Notes: generated by a model from the letters alone, not told the origin. Numbered from the stretch's first letter, positions 15,609 through 23,621 are shown. The stretch: DNA of 38,763 nucleotides from Deltaproteobacteria bacterium RBG_16_49_23 (GCA_001798855.1 MGQQ01000152.1:1-38763); one strand, 5' to 3'. Numbers and translations: made by a program.

Positions 15609-17201
15609 TTAAAGCTCGATCTGGCGGACCGAGATGATATTGGGCAGCCTCAAAATCTCTCCCAGCATTCCTGCGGGCAAGGGAGAATCCAGATGGAGGA
15701 GAGACATCGCCATCCCGCCCATTCGATCACGGCCGAACTGCATGGTGGCAATATTGATGTTCCGGCTTCCCAGCGCCATTCCGATATTTCCGATTACCCC
15801 CGCCCGGTCATAATTATTCACCAGGAGGATGTATCCCTCCGGAAGGGCCTCAATGAAAAAATCGTTCAGTTTGACGATTCGTAATTCCTTCCTTCCGAAG
15901 AGCGTTCCCGCTATATAGTTCTGCTCCATCTTCGACCGCACCGTAAGGGCGATCAGGCTTGCAAAGTCCTCTGAGATCTCGCTGATGGACTCGGTCACCC
16001 GGATCCCTCTCTCCTTGGCCATGATGGGAGCGTTCACAAAGTTGACCGTCTCACCCACAAAGGGGGTAAGGAGTCCTTTTAAGACGGATGTGGTGATTGC
16101 CTTTGTTCCATATTCTACGATTTCGCCGTGGTATTCAATCAAAACTTCTTCAATGGCGTAGTTGGAAATCTGGCCCAGGAAACTTCCCAGCTTCTCGCCC
16201 AGCCGGAGATAGGGTCGTAAAAATGGGAGAATATCCGGGCTGACGGCCGGCATATTGACTGCGTTGCGGGCCTCTCCGTGAACCAGATAATCAACGATCT
16301 GACGTGAAATGGCGATAGCCACATTTTCCTGGGCCTCCTCCGTGGAAGCCCCTAAGTGGGGGGTGCCGATCACCTCTTCCAGCTCCAGGAGAGGATTCCC
16401 AATGGCGGGCTCCTTTTCGAACACATCGAGAGCCGCTCCGGCAACCTTTCCTGCCCGAATCGCCTCGTAGAGATCCTTTTCGTTGATGATTCCTCCCCGG
16501 GCACAGTTAATCAGGATGACGCCTTTCTTCGTCTTTGCTAAGGCATTCTGATCGATCAGATTCCGGGTCTCGTCAGTCAACGGGGTATGGACGCTGATAA
16601 AATCCGACCGGCCCAGAAGCTCGTCAAAGGAGACCAGCTCAACCCCTTTCTTCTCGGCTGCCTCCGGTGAAAGATAAGGATCGTAGCCGATGACCTTCAT
16701 CTTCAATCCCCTGGCGCGATCCGCAACGATCGTTCCGATGACTCCGATGCCGACCAGTCCAAGGGTCTTGTTATAGAGCTCCACTCCCATAAACTTCTTT
16801 TTCTCCCATTTGCCTGTCTTAATGGAAGCGGCGGCCTGGGGAACCTTTCTTGAGATGGAGAACATCATGGCGATTGTATGCTCTGCCGCTGCAATGGCAT
16901 TCTCCTGAGGGGTGTTCATCACCACGATTCCCTTCTTCGTTGCTGCTGGAAGATCGATATTGTCGAGTCCGATCCCTGCCCTCCCGATCACCTTCAGGCG
17001 ATTTCCTGCCTCGATGATGTCCGCCTTCAATTTCGTCTCGCTCCGGATGATGATCGCATCATATTCTGCGATGATCTTCTTCAACTCTTCCGGTGTGAGG
17101 CCGGGCTTAAGATCGATCTTCACCCCTTTCGCCTGCTCCAGAATCTCCAGTCCCTTCTGGGACAGCGGATCACTGACCAATACCTTCATCACCTTCTCCA
17201 T
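15609..17201 (-). CDS. serA: D-3-phosphoglycerate dehydrogenase
   Basis: 530 residues, the long form (substrate/NAD domains, an intervening ASB domain, and a C-terminal ACT domain for serine feedback). It oxidises 3-phosphoglycerate to 3-phosphohydroxypyruvate in serine synthesis. Seen: the Rossmann GLVGIGVIGTIVADRARG near 143-160, the catalytic R-E-H set (GRAGIGLDNIDLPAA, GTPHLGAST), and the C-terminal GYILLVNNYDRAGVIGNIG ACT domain. ATG 17201 has GAGGG upstream; a second ATG at 17189 (MKVLVSDP) also has GGAG and is the usual family start. Between the aminotransferase and purA, all co-directional. Confidence 0.97.
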   Translation of the reverse strand: MEKVMKVLVSDPLSQKGLEILEQAKGVKIDLKPGLTPEELKKIIAEYDAIIIRSETKLKADIIEAGNRLKVIGRAGIGLDNIDLPAATKKGIVVMNTPQENAIAAAEHTIAMMFSISRKVPQAAASIKTGKWEKKKFMGVELYNKTLGLVGIGVIGTIVADRARGLKMKVIGYDPYLSPEAAEKKGVELVSFDELLGRSDFISVHTPLTDETRNLIDQNALAKTKKGVILINCARGGIINEKDLYEAIRAGKVAGAALDVFEKEPAIGNPLLELEEVIGTPHLGASTEEAQENVAIAISRQIVDYLVHGEARNAVNMPAVSPDILPFLRPYLRLGEKLGSFLGQISNYAIEEVLIEYHGEIVEYGTKAITTSVLKGLLTPFVGETVNFVNAPIMAKERGIRVTESISEISEDFASLIALTVRSKMEQNYIAGTLFGRKELRIVKLNDFFIEALPEGYILLVNNYDRAGVIGNIGMALGSRNINIATMQFGRDRMGGMAMSLLHLDSPLPAGMLGEILRLPNIISVRQIEL

Positions 17202-17234
17202 TTACATTTCCCTCGTCTCCGTCATACTGGCCCC

Positions 17235-18374
17235 CTATTCCATCAATACCTCTTCCAGTCTTCTCACGCCCGCCCCCAGCTCGAAGCGGTGGCCCATCTC
17301 CTTGAGAAGCATCTCCAGGGCGGAGATGACCATGACCATGTCCAGCCTTCCATAATACCCGAGGTGGGCAATTCGAATGATCTTCCCCTTGGCGCGGTCC
17401 TGTCCCTCTGCCACCGTAATTCCGAATCTCTCAAAGAAGAGGTCCTTTAATCGCTCTCCGTCTATTCCCTCCGGGATCTTGACCGCGGTGACCGCATCAC
17501 TCGGTGAATCGGGCGCATAGAGACCCAGACCAAGGGCTTTGACTGCCTCCCGTGTCGCCCGTGCCAGCTTCTCATGTCTCCGGAAGAGGGGTTCCAGCCC
17601 CTCTTTTCGGATCATCTTGAGCGACTCCCTTAACCCAACAAAGAGGGAGATGGCCGGAGTGTATGAACTCTGATTCTTCTTCGTCGACTTCAACTCCTTC
17701 TTGAGGTCAAAATAGTATCTGGGCAGGTTCGATCTTTCCACCAGCTTCCACGCTTTTTCACTCAGAGCGGCAAAAGCAAGGCCAGGAGGAAGCATTAAGG
17801 CCTTCTGAGACCCGCTGATCAGAACATCGATTCCCCATTGATCCATCGGGATATCGAAGACCCCGATTCCTGTAATGGCATCCACCACGACCACCTTATC
17901 TTCGTATCTCTTCGTGATCTCGGCGATCTCCCGGATGGGATGCCTCACTCCGGTCGATGTCTCGCTGGCCTGGGTATAAACCGCCCGAATCGCAGGATCG
18001 GACTCCAGCGTCTTCCGAATCAATTCCGGCGCGACCGCCCTCCCCCACTCCACATCGATGGGGATGAACTCAATTCCGTAAGCTTTGCAGATCTCTCCCC
18101 ATCTCTCGCCGAACTTCCCTCCTTGAATGACCAGGGCCTTGTCCCCTCTGGAGAGAATGTTGGAAACCGCTCCTTCCATGGCGCCTGTGCCGGAGGAGGT
18201 AAAGACCAATACCTCGTTTTTTGTCTGAAAAAGGTATTTCAACCCTTCCCGGATTTCACCAAAAATCTTTTCAAATTCAGGCTCCCGGTGGTGCATGACC
18301 GGCTCTGCCATCTTAAGGAGCACCTCGGGCGGGAGCATGGTCGGACCGGGCGAGAAGAGATACTTCTTTTCCAT
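17235..18374 (-). CDS. Class-V PLP aminotransferase (serine-pyruvate/alanine-glyoxylate type; likely phosphoserine aminotransferase)
   Basis: 379 residues. PLP lysine in SGSQKALMLPPG near residue 194, SSGTGAMEGAVSN near 60-72 for phosphate binding, and VVVDAITGIGVFDIP for the cofactor ring. By sequence it belongs to the serine-pyruvate/alanine-glyoxylate group, not to the classical SerC group. It lies 33 bases upstream of serA on the same strand; such genes paired with serA can supply the phosphoserine transamination step, so I read it as the second step of serine synthesis here. The alternative is serine:glyoxylate exchange. It is first in the operon, behind the promoter at 18478-18506. Confidence 0.88.
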   Translation of the reverse strand: MEKKYLFSPGPTMLPPEVLLKMAEPVMHHREPEFEKIFGEIREGLKYLFQTKNEVLVFTSSGTGAMEGAVSNILSRGDKALVIQGGKFGERWGEICKAYGIEFIPIDVEWGRAVAPELIRKTLESDPAIRAVYTQASETSTGVRHPIREIAEITKRYEDKVVVVDAITGIGVFDIPMDQWGIDVLISGSQKALMLPPGLAFAALSEKAWKLVERSNLPRYYFDLKKELKSTKKNQSSYTPAISLFVGLRESLKMIRKEGLEPLFRRHEKLARATREAVKALGLGLYAPDSPSDAVTAVKIPEGIDGERLKDLFFERFGITVAEGQDRAKGKIIRIAHLGYYGRLDMVMVISALEMLLKEMGHRFELGAGVRRLEEVLME

Positions 18375-18477
18375 AAAACCTCCTGGTATAATCCCAAGAT
18401 AAAGAATATGGATTATACCTGATTACTAAGATTATTTTAGATTACGAAGATTAAACCATCTCTACTTTAGCCGCATA

Positions 18478-18506
18478 ATATTATTTGATAATTGCCTCTA
18501 TGTCAA
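18478..18506 (-). promoter_or_regulatory. Sigma-70 promoter of the aminotransferase-serA-purA-tRNA operon
   Basis: On the minus strand TTGACA (18506-18501), a 17-base spacer and TAATAT (18483-18478). This predicts a leader of about 95 bases before ATG 18374. Confidence 0.75.
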
Positions 18507-18555
18507 TATTTTCGTCATTTTTTTATTGGTTCTTCCGGCTTTTGTGCAGATATAT

Positions 18556-18665
18556 CCCCCCTCTTGTAACCCCCCTTCATCCCCCCTTAAGATAAGAGGG
18601 GATAGACAAACTTCTCCTTTATTCCCCCCCTTAAAATAAGGGGGGATAGAGGGGGGTTAAGGGGA
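18556..18665. repeat. Tandem GC-rich palindromic repeats
   Basis: CCCCCCTTAAGATAAGAGGGG and a second copy with CCCCCCTTAAAATAAGGGGGG, each nearly self-complementary, are followed by AGAGGGGGGTTAAGGGG. Copies in this style recur near 23850 and 28200-28270. This is a REP-like dispersed element between divergent promoters. Confidence 0.6.
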
Positions 18666-18716
18666 GGGATAAAGACAGGACCCATAGAAAAACCTGAAGA
18701 ACTTTTTTCAGAAAGC

Positions 18717-18745
18717 TTGACAATTGACCGACAATTCTCTAATTT
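18717..18745 (+). promoter_or_regulatory. Sigma-70 promoter of the TPR-protein/peptidase pair
   Basis: TTGACA (18717-18722), 17-base spacer, TAATTT (18740-18745), followed 33 bases later by ATG 18778. Confidence 0.65.
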
Positions 18746-18777
18746 TTAGGAAGTCCTTGTCAGGATGGGGATCATTT

Positions 18778-19035
18778 ATGGATGAAATCGCAACCAAAAC
18801 CCTCGCTGAGATCTATCTCAAACAGGGTTATCTTCAGGAGGCGTACGAGATCTATAAAATCCTCTCTGAAAGAGATCCCTCCGATACGGAGATTCAGAAG
18901 AAGCTGAATGAATTGGGGAAGCAAATGGACGCCTCTCACCCCTCTCCTCCACCTCTTCCCCTTTCCAGGGAGGAGAAGATACGGTTCCTTGAGAAGTGGC
19001 TGACTAATATTCGTGGAAGGAAAAAAGGTGGATGA
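18778..19035 (+). CDS. Short TPR-like protein
   Basis: 85 residues. Residues 4-50 (KTLAEIYLKQGYLQEAYEIY, then KILSERDPSDTEIQKKLNEL) form one to one-and-a-half tetratricopeptide repeats, a helical protein-contact module. A Pro-rich spacer and a basic end (EKWLTNIRGRKKGG) follow. The frame reaches back to 18724, but the ATG at 18778 lies behind AGGATGGGG and starts at the repeat. Its stop overlaps the peptidase start (ATGA), so the two are translated together. The partner protein is unknown. Confidence 0.8.
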   Translation: MDEIATKTLAEIYLKQGYLQEAYEIYKILSERDPSDTEIQKKLNELGKQMDASHPSPPPLPLSREEKIRFLEKWLTNIRGRKKGG

Positions 19036-20114
19036 AGAATTCTTTTTTTGACCAAAGACAACGGTCTGTCCGGGAAATCATCGATCTCAATCAACTGGAT
19101 GGTATTCTGTTCACCCATCTTGAGAATATCCGTTATCTCTGCGGTTTTACCGGTAGCGACGGGACCCTTCTCCTCACCCGGGAAGAGGCCTTCTTCCTAA
19201 CCGATTCGCGGTACTGGACGCAGGCGGAAGAGGAGGTCAAGCATTCCCGGATTGTCCATTACAAGAAAAAACTGGAAGGGATTGCTTCTCTCCTTTCAGA
19301 CTCGAAGTTGAAGAAGGTGGGTGTGGAAGGTCCTTTTTTCGCCCTTTCATCCTACCAGTTTCTTACAAAAAAATTGGGGGCTGAAGTGGAGTTCATTCCT
19401 CTGGATGATGAGATCAAGAACTTAAGGGCAGTCAAAGACCTACAGGAATTATCTCTCCTCCGGACAGCCATCGATCTCTCGGCAAAATCTTTTTCCCATA
19501 TCATGGAGATTCTTAAGGAAGGGGCGCTGGAAAGGGAAGTCGCCTTTGAAATGGAATGGTTCATGAAGAGAAATGGAGCGGAAACGATCGGCTTTGATAT
19601 CATCATCGCCTCGGGGAAGAGGTCCGCCCTGCCCCATGGAAGGGCAAGCGATAAGGGAATCGATCTGGGAGACTTCATTCTCATCGATTTCGGTTTAAGG
19701 TTTCAGGGCTACCACTCTGACCAGACACGCACCCTCATCTGTGGAAAACCAACACCGGAACAGGCAAAGGTTTATCAAGTCGTCAAAGAAGCCCACGATC
19801 TGGCCATCGAGGCGATTCGACCGGGCATTCCCGTCTGCGAGATAGATAGAATAGCAAGGGACCATATTAAGCAAAAGGGTTATGGAGACTATTTCGGTCA
19901 TGGGTTAGGCCATGGGATTGGCCTCGCAGTGCATGAAGACCCTGTTGTCAACGGTGAAAATAGAGGACTGATTCAAGAAGGAATGGTCTTCACTGTCGAG
20001 CCGGGCATCTATATTCCGGAATGGGGAGGAGTCCGGATCGAGGATATGATCCTCGTCACCTCCCAGGGAGCAGAAGTGTTGACGTATCTGCCGACAGAAA
20101 TGAAAGTAGTTTAA
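19032..20114 (+). CDS. Xaa-Pro peptidase (M24 metallopeptidase, aminopeptidase P/prolidase type)
   Basis: 360 residues; releases residues next to proline from peptides in the cytosol. N-terminal creatinase-like domain (about 1-130, GILFTHLENIRYLCGFTGSD), then the M24 pita-bread fold: FILIDFGLRFQGYHSDQTRT (two metal Asp), GHGLGHGIGLAVHEDP (metal His and substrate His), EEGMVFTVEPGIYIPEWGGV (Glu) and GVRIEDMILV (Glu). All five metal ligands are there. ATG 19032 overlaps the stop of the TPR gene and has AAAGGTGG just upstream. The usual length is about 355. Confidence 0.95.
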   Translation: MKNSFFDQRQRSVREIIDLNQLDGILFTHLENIRYLCGFTGSDGTLLLTREEAFFLTDSRYWTQAEEEVKHSRIVHYKKKLEGIASLLSDSKLKKVGVEGPFFALSSYQFLTKKLGAEVEFIPLDDEIKNLRAVKDLQELSLLRTAIDLSAKSFSHIMEILKEGALEREVAFEMEWFMKRNGAETIGFDIIIASGKRSALPHGRASDKGIDLGDFILIDFGLRFQGYHSDQTRTLICGKPTPEQAKVYQVVKEAHDLAIEAIRPGIPVCEIDRIARDHIKQKGYGDYFGHGLGHGIGLAVHEDPVVNGENRGLIQEGMVFTVEPGIYIPEWGGVRIEDMILVTSQGAEVLTYLPTEMKVV

Positions 20115-20189
20115 CATAGAGGTTAAGGTTGATTTGTTCCTTGGGTTCCTTGAGTTACTTGGGTTATTTGGGTTAAGAGTCTCATAATT

Positions 20190-20330
20190 GAAGTGACATA
20201 AGCATTGAAAAATCTCCCCTCACCCATCTCCTTCGACAAACTCAGGACGGTGAGTCTCGTCGAACCGTTTGCCAAAGAGGGGTATAATCCCTCCCTTAGG
20301 AAAAGGGAGGTCAGGAGGGATTTTATAAAT
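20190..20330 (+). repeat. Dispersed repeat, copy A
   Basis: Shares its core (20228-20280) with copies at 23735-23786 (inverted) and 25009-25061. It begins with AAAAATCTCCCCTCACC and its core can fold through CGGTGAGTC/GACGAGACT-like pairing. The flanks in the copy near 24970 match over about 90 bases. It lies after the peptidase gene, next to a TTGGGTT-rich degenerate tandem stretch (20131-20175). Confidence 0.7.
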
Positions 20331-20401
20331 CGATGTCTTTACTATTTTGATTCTGTTAATAACTCAATAAACTCAATAGACCCAATAAACAAAAAATGGC
20401 C

Positions 20402-20430
20402 TTGACAACCCTCTTTCTTTTCAATTATTT
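20402..20430 (+). promoter_or_regulatory. Promoter of tRNA-Gly
   Basis: TTGACA (20402-20407), 17-base spacer, TTATTT (20425-20430), 15 bases before the tRNA start. The -35 is perfect; the -10 is weak. Confidence 0.5.
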
Positions 20431-20444
20431 TATTGCTCATTGAG

Positions 20445-20520
20445 GCGGGCATAGCTCAGCTGGTAGAGCATCGGCTTCCCAAGCCGAGGGTCGCGGGTTC
20501 GATCCCCGTTGCCCGCTCCA
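20445..20520 (+). tRNA. tRNA-Gly (anticodon CCC)
   Basis: 76 bases with encoded CCA. Acceptor GCGGGCA/TGCCCGC, D-arm AGCTCAGCTGGTAGAGC, anticodon arm CGGCTTCCCAAGCCG giving CCC, T-arm GGGTTCGATCCCC. Confidence 0.98.
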
Positions 20521-20532
20521 ACTTTAATATCA

Positions 20533-20567
20533 AGGGGTTAGCTAAAACGGTTAACCCCCTTTTTTTG
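20533..20567 (+). terminator. Intrinsic terminator after tRNA-Gly
   Basis: GGGGTTA (20534-20540) pairs with TTAACCCC (20551-20558), followed by CTTTTTTT; 13 bases beyond the tRNA. Confidence 0.9.
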
Positions 20568-20715
20568 ATCCAAAATGAGTGCAGGGTGCAACTGGGGTGC
20601 AGATAGGACCAAAAAAAACAGCCCCCATTTTGAGCCGTTTTATTTTCTCTTTCTGTTTTCCAAAGAGGTTCAATCCATCAACCTCTGATTCCCTTTCCTT
20701 TCTGACTTTACCATT

Positions 20716-20997
20716 TCATTTCACCTCTTCCAACGTTGGTTGTGTAAAATATCTTTTTTTGTCTATAAGGTTCCCATCCTTATCAAAAGTAAATTCATAA
20801 GTTGATTTATATCGTTCATAAGGAATACGTTTTCTTCGTCCCTCAAAATAGTAATAATAAACAATCGTGCCTTCTCTTTCTTCTTTCTTTGCTGGTGGAC
20901 CATACTTCTGTTCAACTTGAGTATGGTTTCTTAACTCCGCGCATCCAACCATCGTAAGCATTATTATGAAAATTAAAAACAATACAATCTTTTTCAT
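20716..20997 (-). CDS. Small lipoprotein
   Basis: 93 residues: signal MKKIVLFLIFIIMLTMVGC with lipobox MVGC at about 16-19, then VEQKYGPPAKKEEREGTIVY and a beta-rich end (YKSTYEFTFDKDGNLIDKK). This resembles small SmpA/OmlA- or DUF2845-like envelope lipoproteins with YGPP…YYY…F..DG.L. The ATG has GGAAGGAGGTGA at a spacing of about 5. The upstream frame is continuous with a broken gene, but this start is independent. Last of three genes on this strand (21787 to 20716). Confidence 0.8.
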   Translation of the reverse strand: MKKIVLFLIFIIMLTMVGCAELRNHTQVEQKYGPPAKKEEREGTIVYYYYFEGRRKRIPYERYKSTYEFTFDKDGNLIDKKRYFTQPTLEEVK

Positions 20998-21383
20998 TAT
21001 CTTCACCTCCTTCCATTTCCTTGGGTCAATTGTGTCTGGAAGACACTTAAATTCAATGGTCTCCAAATATCCTCTCCCGTTCAGTATTATAATTTCGGGC
21101 GCCACCGTTATCTCGATACCTGGAAATCCACCCTCGGACTTCCCTTTAGTATATAAACCGCTACGTTTCTCAAGATTAGCTTTTGAGAGTTGCAAACACT
21201 GCTCGAACTTCGGAACGGCATAAACAACCCCCACGTTACGGAATAGTTAGGATAAGTATTTCCTTTTTCGAAAACCGTTTTCTCTATCTATTCCCACAAC
21301 ACCCATGCACATTCTGCCCCCCCCACTTCCGCATAGGTAAACATTAAAAGTCCGATAAGAATAACTCCCAATAATGATTTCAT
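20998..21383 (-). pseudogene. Secreted protein gene with a stop codon and a frameshift
   Basis: ATG 21383 (ribosome site AAGGAGGTGA) opens MKSLLGVILIGLLMFTYAEV, a signal peptide, then GAECAWVLWE and TAG. The same frame continues IEKTVFEKGNTYPNYSVTWG; at the run of G the reading moves to another frame that reads YAVPKFEQCLQLSKANLEKR, …LETIEFKCLPDTIDPRKWKE. Joined, the three pieces make one protein of the CAWVLW…CLPDTIDPR kind that I recall as short secreted deltaproteobacterial proteins. So one nonsense and one homopolymer frameshift, or sequencing error, break it. Its ATGA overlaps the stop of the gene before it. Confidence 0.6.
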
Positions 21384-21787
21384 CGGTCACCTCCTTTTTG
21401 CTCTTGGGTTGCAGTAATTCGCATAAATATATGATTGACTTCTTCCGGTTTTAATCTCTGCCAGATGAAGATAAATTGAACGTCTTTTCTCATTTCAACG
21501 ATTACCTCTTGCAATGCCCTTGTAAGATCACCTCTTGTAGGTTTAACCAGTATGGAAAGCACACGGTCCGCTTTTTTAGCGACTTTCCTGTTACCGTATA
21601 TCCATAATTTTGCCACTGCCTTGTTAAATTCTTCCTGATCTTCGGTTTTGCCGGTATAAGCAACCTTTAAAATGATGGGTAATATTTCAACATACGCTCG
21701 TTGTTTTGCTTCCAAGAATGTCTTAGCACGCCCGAAAGCATATGAAACCAATGCAGTAAAGAAAACTACCAGGAATGTTGTAAACAT
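21380..21787 (-). CDS. Membrane-anchored hypothetical protein
   Basis: 135 residues. One N-terminal transmembrane segment (TTFLVVFFTALVSYAFG, about 3-19), then a long charged helical part (EAKQRAYVEILPIILKVAYT … IYGNRKVAKKADRVLSILVK). It resembles short membrane-anchored proteins of unknown role in which the helical part faces the cytoplasm. ATG 21787 has GGGAAGGAG upstream. Its stop overlaps the start of the broken gene after it, so the three genes form one operon. I do not recognise a family. Confidence 0.7.
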   Translation of the reverse strand: MFTTFLVVFFTALVSYAFGRAKTFLEAKQRAYVEILPIILKVAYTGKTEDQEEFNKAVAKLWIYGNRKVAKKADRVLSILVKPTRGDLTRALQEVIVEMRKDVQFIFIWQRLKPEEVNHIFMRITATQEQKGGDR

Positions 21788-21839
21788 AAAATCTCCTTCC
21801 CTATTAAATCAAAAAGCTGTTCTAATCTAATAAATCTGA

Positions 21840-21995
21840 TCATGTACGTTTACCTTTCTTCTCAAACCTCTCCCAATACTTATCAATGGCTCGCCTTAAA
21901 ATATCAGAAAGAGGAAGACCGGTTTTCTTTTGAATCCCTTTCAGCTTCTTAATTTGTATATCCGCTAAATAGAAATTCATTCTTTTCATCGTCAT
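21840..21995 (-). CDS. Small ribbon-helix-helix DNA-binding protein
   Basis: 51 residues. RMNFYLADIQIKKLKGIQKK is the beta-strand plus first helix and TGLPLSDILRRAIDKYWERF the second helix of an RHH fold (CopG/Arc type), which usually binds an operator as a dimer. ATG 21995 follows AAGGAGGTCC; the frame is open upstream but lacks a better start. It is a small regulator or antitoxin-like protein without an adjacent toxin on its strand; it precedes the operon 21787-20716 by 50 bases and may control it. Confidence 0.8.
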   Translation of the reverse strand: MTMKRMNFYLADIQIKKLKGIQKKTGLPLSDILRRAIDKYWERFEKKGKRT

Positions 21996-22363
21996 GGCTA
22001 AAGGACCTCCTTGATGTTCTGAGTCAATTATACGCAAATTATATTAGCTCGCAAGCATTTCTTTGGGCTCCATTTATACAAGAAAGAATAGAAAGAGCAT
22101 TAAATTGGGCCTCCCAAGTGACCACAAATCCTCATATTTTGTCAGAATTGTTTACAACTTTAAAAGAATAATTTTCTTCAATAAATTAAATACATTACTC
22201 CATTAGGATAATATCACTGTCGGTAAACTTTACTTTCTGACCTGTTACAGAGCTATCTGTGTTTAATAAAGCTCTATAGTTTTAAGAGCTTATAAATATT
22301 CTGAATTGGTATGGAAAATGCTTGAAATCATAATGTATTGGTGCATTTGTTTTATGCTAAACC
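21996..22363. other. AT-rich intergenic stretch, nothing recognised
   Basis: About 370 bases between the divergent RHH gene and the plus-strand PEP-CTERM tail. No gene frame, tRNA or hairpin of note. It is markedly more AT-rich than the flanks. It should contain promoters for both sides, but I cannot place them. Confidence 0.4.
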
Positions 22364-22492
22364 ATGAGGACGCTGAATCAAGGATCGATCACTTTTAATA
22401 CTCCGACTCCCGTCCCCGAACGCTCTACCATGGTTCTTCTCGGGTCTGGTCTGCTGGGACTTTGGGGATTCAGGAAGAAGTTCAGGAATTGA
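22364..22492 (+). pseudogene. Orphan PEP-CTERM sorting tail, 42 codons
   Basis: The frame reads MRTLNQGSITFNTPTPVPER, then STMVLLGSGLLGLWGFRKKF, ending RN. This is the PEP-CTERM layout: PxPVPEP-like (here VPER), a hydrophobic membrane helix with Gly, and a basic end, as recognised by the exosortase system for sorting to the envelope with polysaccharide. It has no protein in front of it: an in-frame TAA lies six bases upstream of the ATG. I read it as the surviving 3' end of a lost exported protein. Confidence 0.75.
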
Positions 22493-22507
22493 AAGGAATG
22501 GTGCAGT

Positions 22508-22750
22508 ATGGAGGCTTATGAATTTTACTGGCTTGATCCAAAGGGGGGATACCAGATCATCGGTGTTCTCCCTGAAAAGAGAAAGAACTCTGGAAGAATA
22601 ACAAAACAATCTATTATGCGATGGGGGAAAGAAGTTTTCGGTAACGACTTCGATTATGAGGATATTTTCTTCACTCAAGTGACCATTAGTGAGAAAACCG
22701 TTAGATTTTTTCGACCCGTTCCATTCACTATAACCCAGAAGGAAATTTAA
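22508..22750 (+). CDS. Hypothetical protein, 80 residues
   Basis: Soluble, one small mixed domain: AYEFYWLDPKGGYQIIGVLP, RITKQSIMRWGKEVFGNDFD, EDIFFTQVTISEKTVRFFRP. The GYQIIGVLPE…RITKQSIMRW pattern looks like a small conserved protein of genomic islands, but I cannot name a family. The start at 22508 has GGTG just upstream and follows the PEP-CTERM tail by 15 bases; the hairpin at 22780 ends the unit. Confidence 0.65.
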   Translation: MEAYEFYWLDPKGGYQIIGVLPEKRKNSGRITKQSIMRWGKEVFGNDFDYEDIFFTQVTISEKTVRFFRPVPFTITQKEI

Positions 22751-22779
22751 AAAATAAATCAATTTAATTCGAGGAGGGC

Positions 22780-22812
22780 AAAGGCAGGGTCAAATGGCTC
22801 TGCCTTTTTATT
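22780..22812 (+). terminator. Intrinsic terminator
   Basis: AAAGGCAG pairs with CTGCCTTT around GGTCAAATGGCT, then TTTATTT. It lies 30 bases after the 80-residue hypothetical gene. Confidence 0.8.
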
Positions 22813-22871
22813 TGTGAAGAGTACTGTAATTCATGGATTCAGCATATTAGCCATATACATCCTTTTTGTTT

Positions 22872-23621
22872 TCAAAGGTATTCTTTTAACCATGCGATAA
22901 TGAGTTCAGTGGAGCCTTTAATGTCCAGCAAATCAACTCCGTGATAGGAACCGGGCCAGATCTTCAATTCCTTCTTTCCCTTTGCCCAGTCAAAATAGAG
23001 CCGGTTGTGCTCGGCAGCCTTAAAATTACCTCCCCAATCCTTTTCTGAGGTCATAAAAAGGATAGGTTTGGGACCATACTCTTCCAGAAGTTCCTTTACC
23101 GCTTTTCCAGGAAGGGCCTCCTGGCCGGAGAGGGAAAACAATACCAAAGCTTTGACATTGTATTTGACTCCTGAATGGATTGCTACTCGTGCGCCGTAGC
23201 TTGCGCCGATCAGACAGATCCTTCCCGGATTTATCTCCTTTTGTTTCGCTAAAAATTCAAGGGCGCTTTTCAGCTCATAATTGACGGGCGCATACACATC
23301 CTGACTTTGAAGAAGTGTGATTTGTTCTTCTCTCCTTCCTGCTCTTGCGATAAGGTCTTTGTATCTCAAGTCCATCACAAGAACCCCAAAGCCTGCCTTG
23401 TTTAGTCTGGAAGGAAATTTTCCAAAGGCGCTGCCATCGCAACGGGTATCCGGGATCAGGATGACTCCGGGTGAATCCGGAGAAGGTGCCGGATAGCAGG
23501 CAGCGGAAATCTTTTGTCCGTCTTCGGTGGATAATAATAATGACTGAGCAGCCCCTGCTTCCCTTCCCAATGAAAGGAAAATGAAAACAACCAATAGAAC
23601 CGGCGCGACCTTGCTTCTCAT
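22872..23621 (-). CDS. Secreted alpha/beta hydrolase, dienelactone-hydrolase-like
   Basis: 249 residues. An N-terminal signal peptide (SKVAPVLLVVFIFLSLG … GAA) sends it to the periplasm. The alpha/beta fold shows the nucleophile elbow GASYGA near 143, an acid in TSEKDWGG, and a catalytic His in WPGSYHGVDLL. RICLIGASYGARVAIHSGVK is the family's signature. It probably cleaves an ester or acts on peptides in the envelope; the substrate is unknown. It is a single gene, with a repeat-rich stretch upstream. The start at 23621 is the first Met before the signal. Confidence 0.88.
   Translation of the reverse strand: MRSKVAPVLLVVFIFLSLGREAGAAQSLLLSTEDGQKISAACYPAPSPDSPGVILIPDTRCDGSAFGKFPSRLNKAGFGVLVMDLRYKDLIARAGRREEQITLLQSQDVYAPVNYELKSALEFLAKQKEINPGRICLIGASYGARVAIHSGVKYNVKALVLFSLSGQEALPGKAVKELLEEYGPKPILFMTSEKDWGGNFKAAEHNRLYFDWAKGKKELKIWPGSYHGVDLLDIKGSTELIIAWLKEYL

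Noticed and set aside
16878..17450. 190-codon plus-strand frame opposite serA
   Set aside because: Antisense shadow of serA and the aminotransferase, His/Leu-rich without motif.
18556..18665. CRISPR-like repeat-spacer pattern
   Set aside because: Only two to three palindromic copies, no regular spacers; fits REP-like repeats.
20445..20530. Minus-strand frame through tRNA-Gly reading GNGDRTRDPRLG-like
   Set aside because: A well-known artefact of translating the tRNA antisense.
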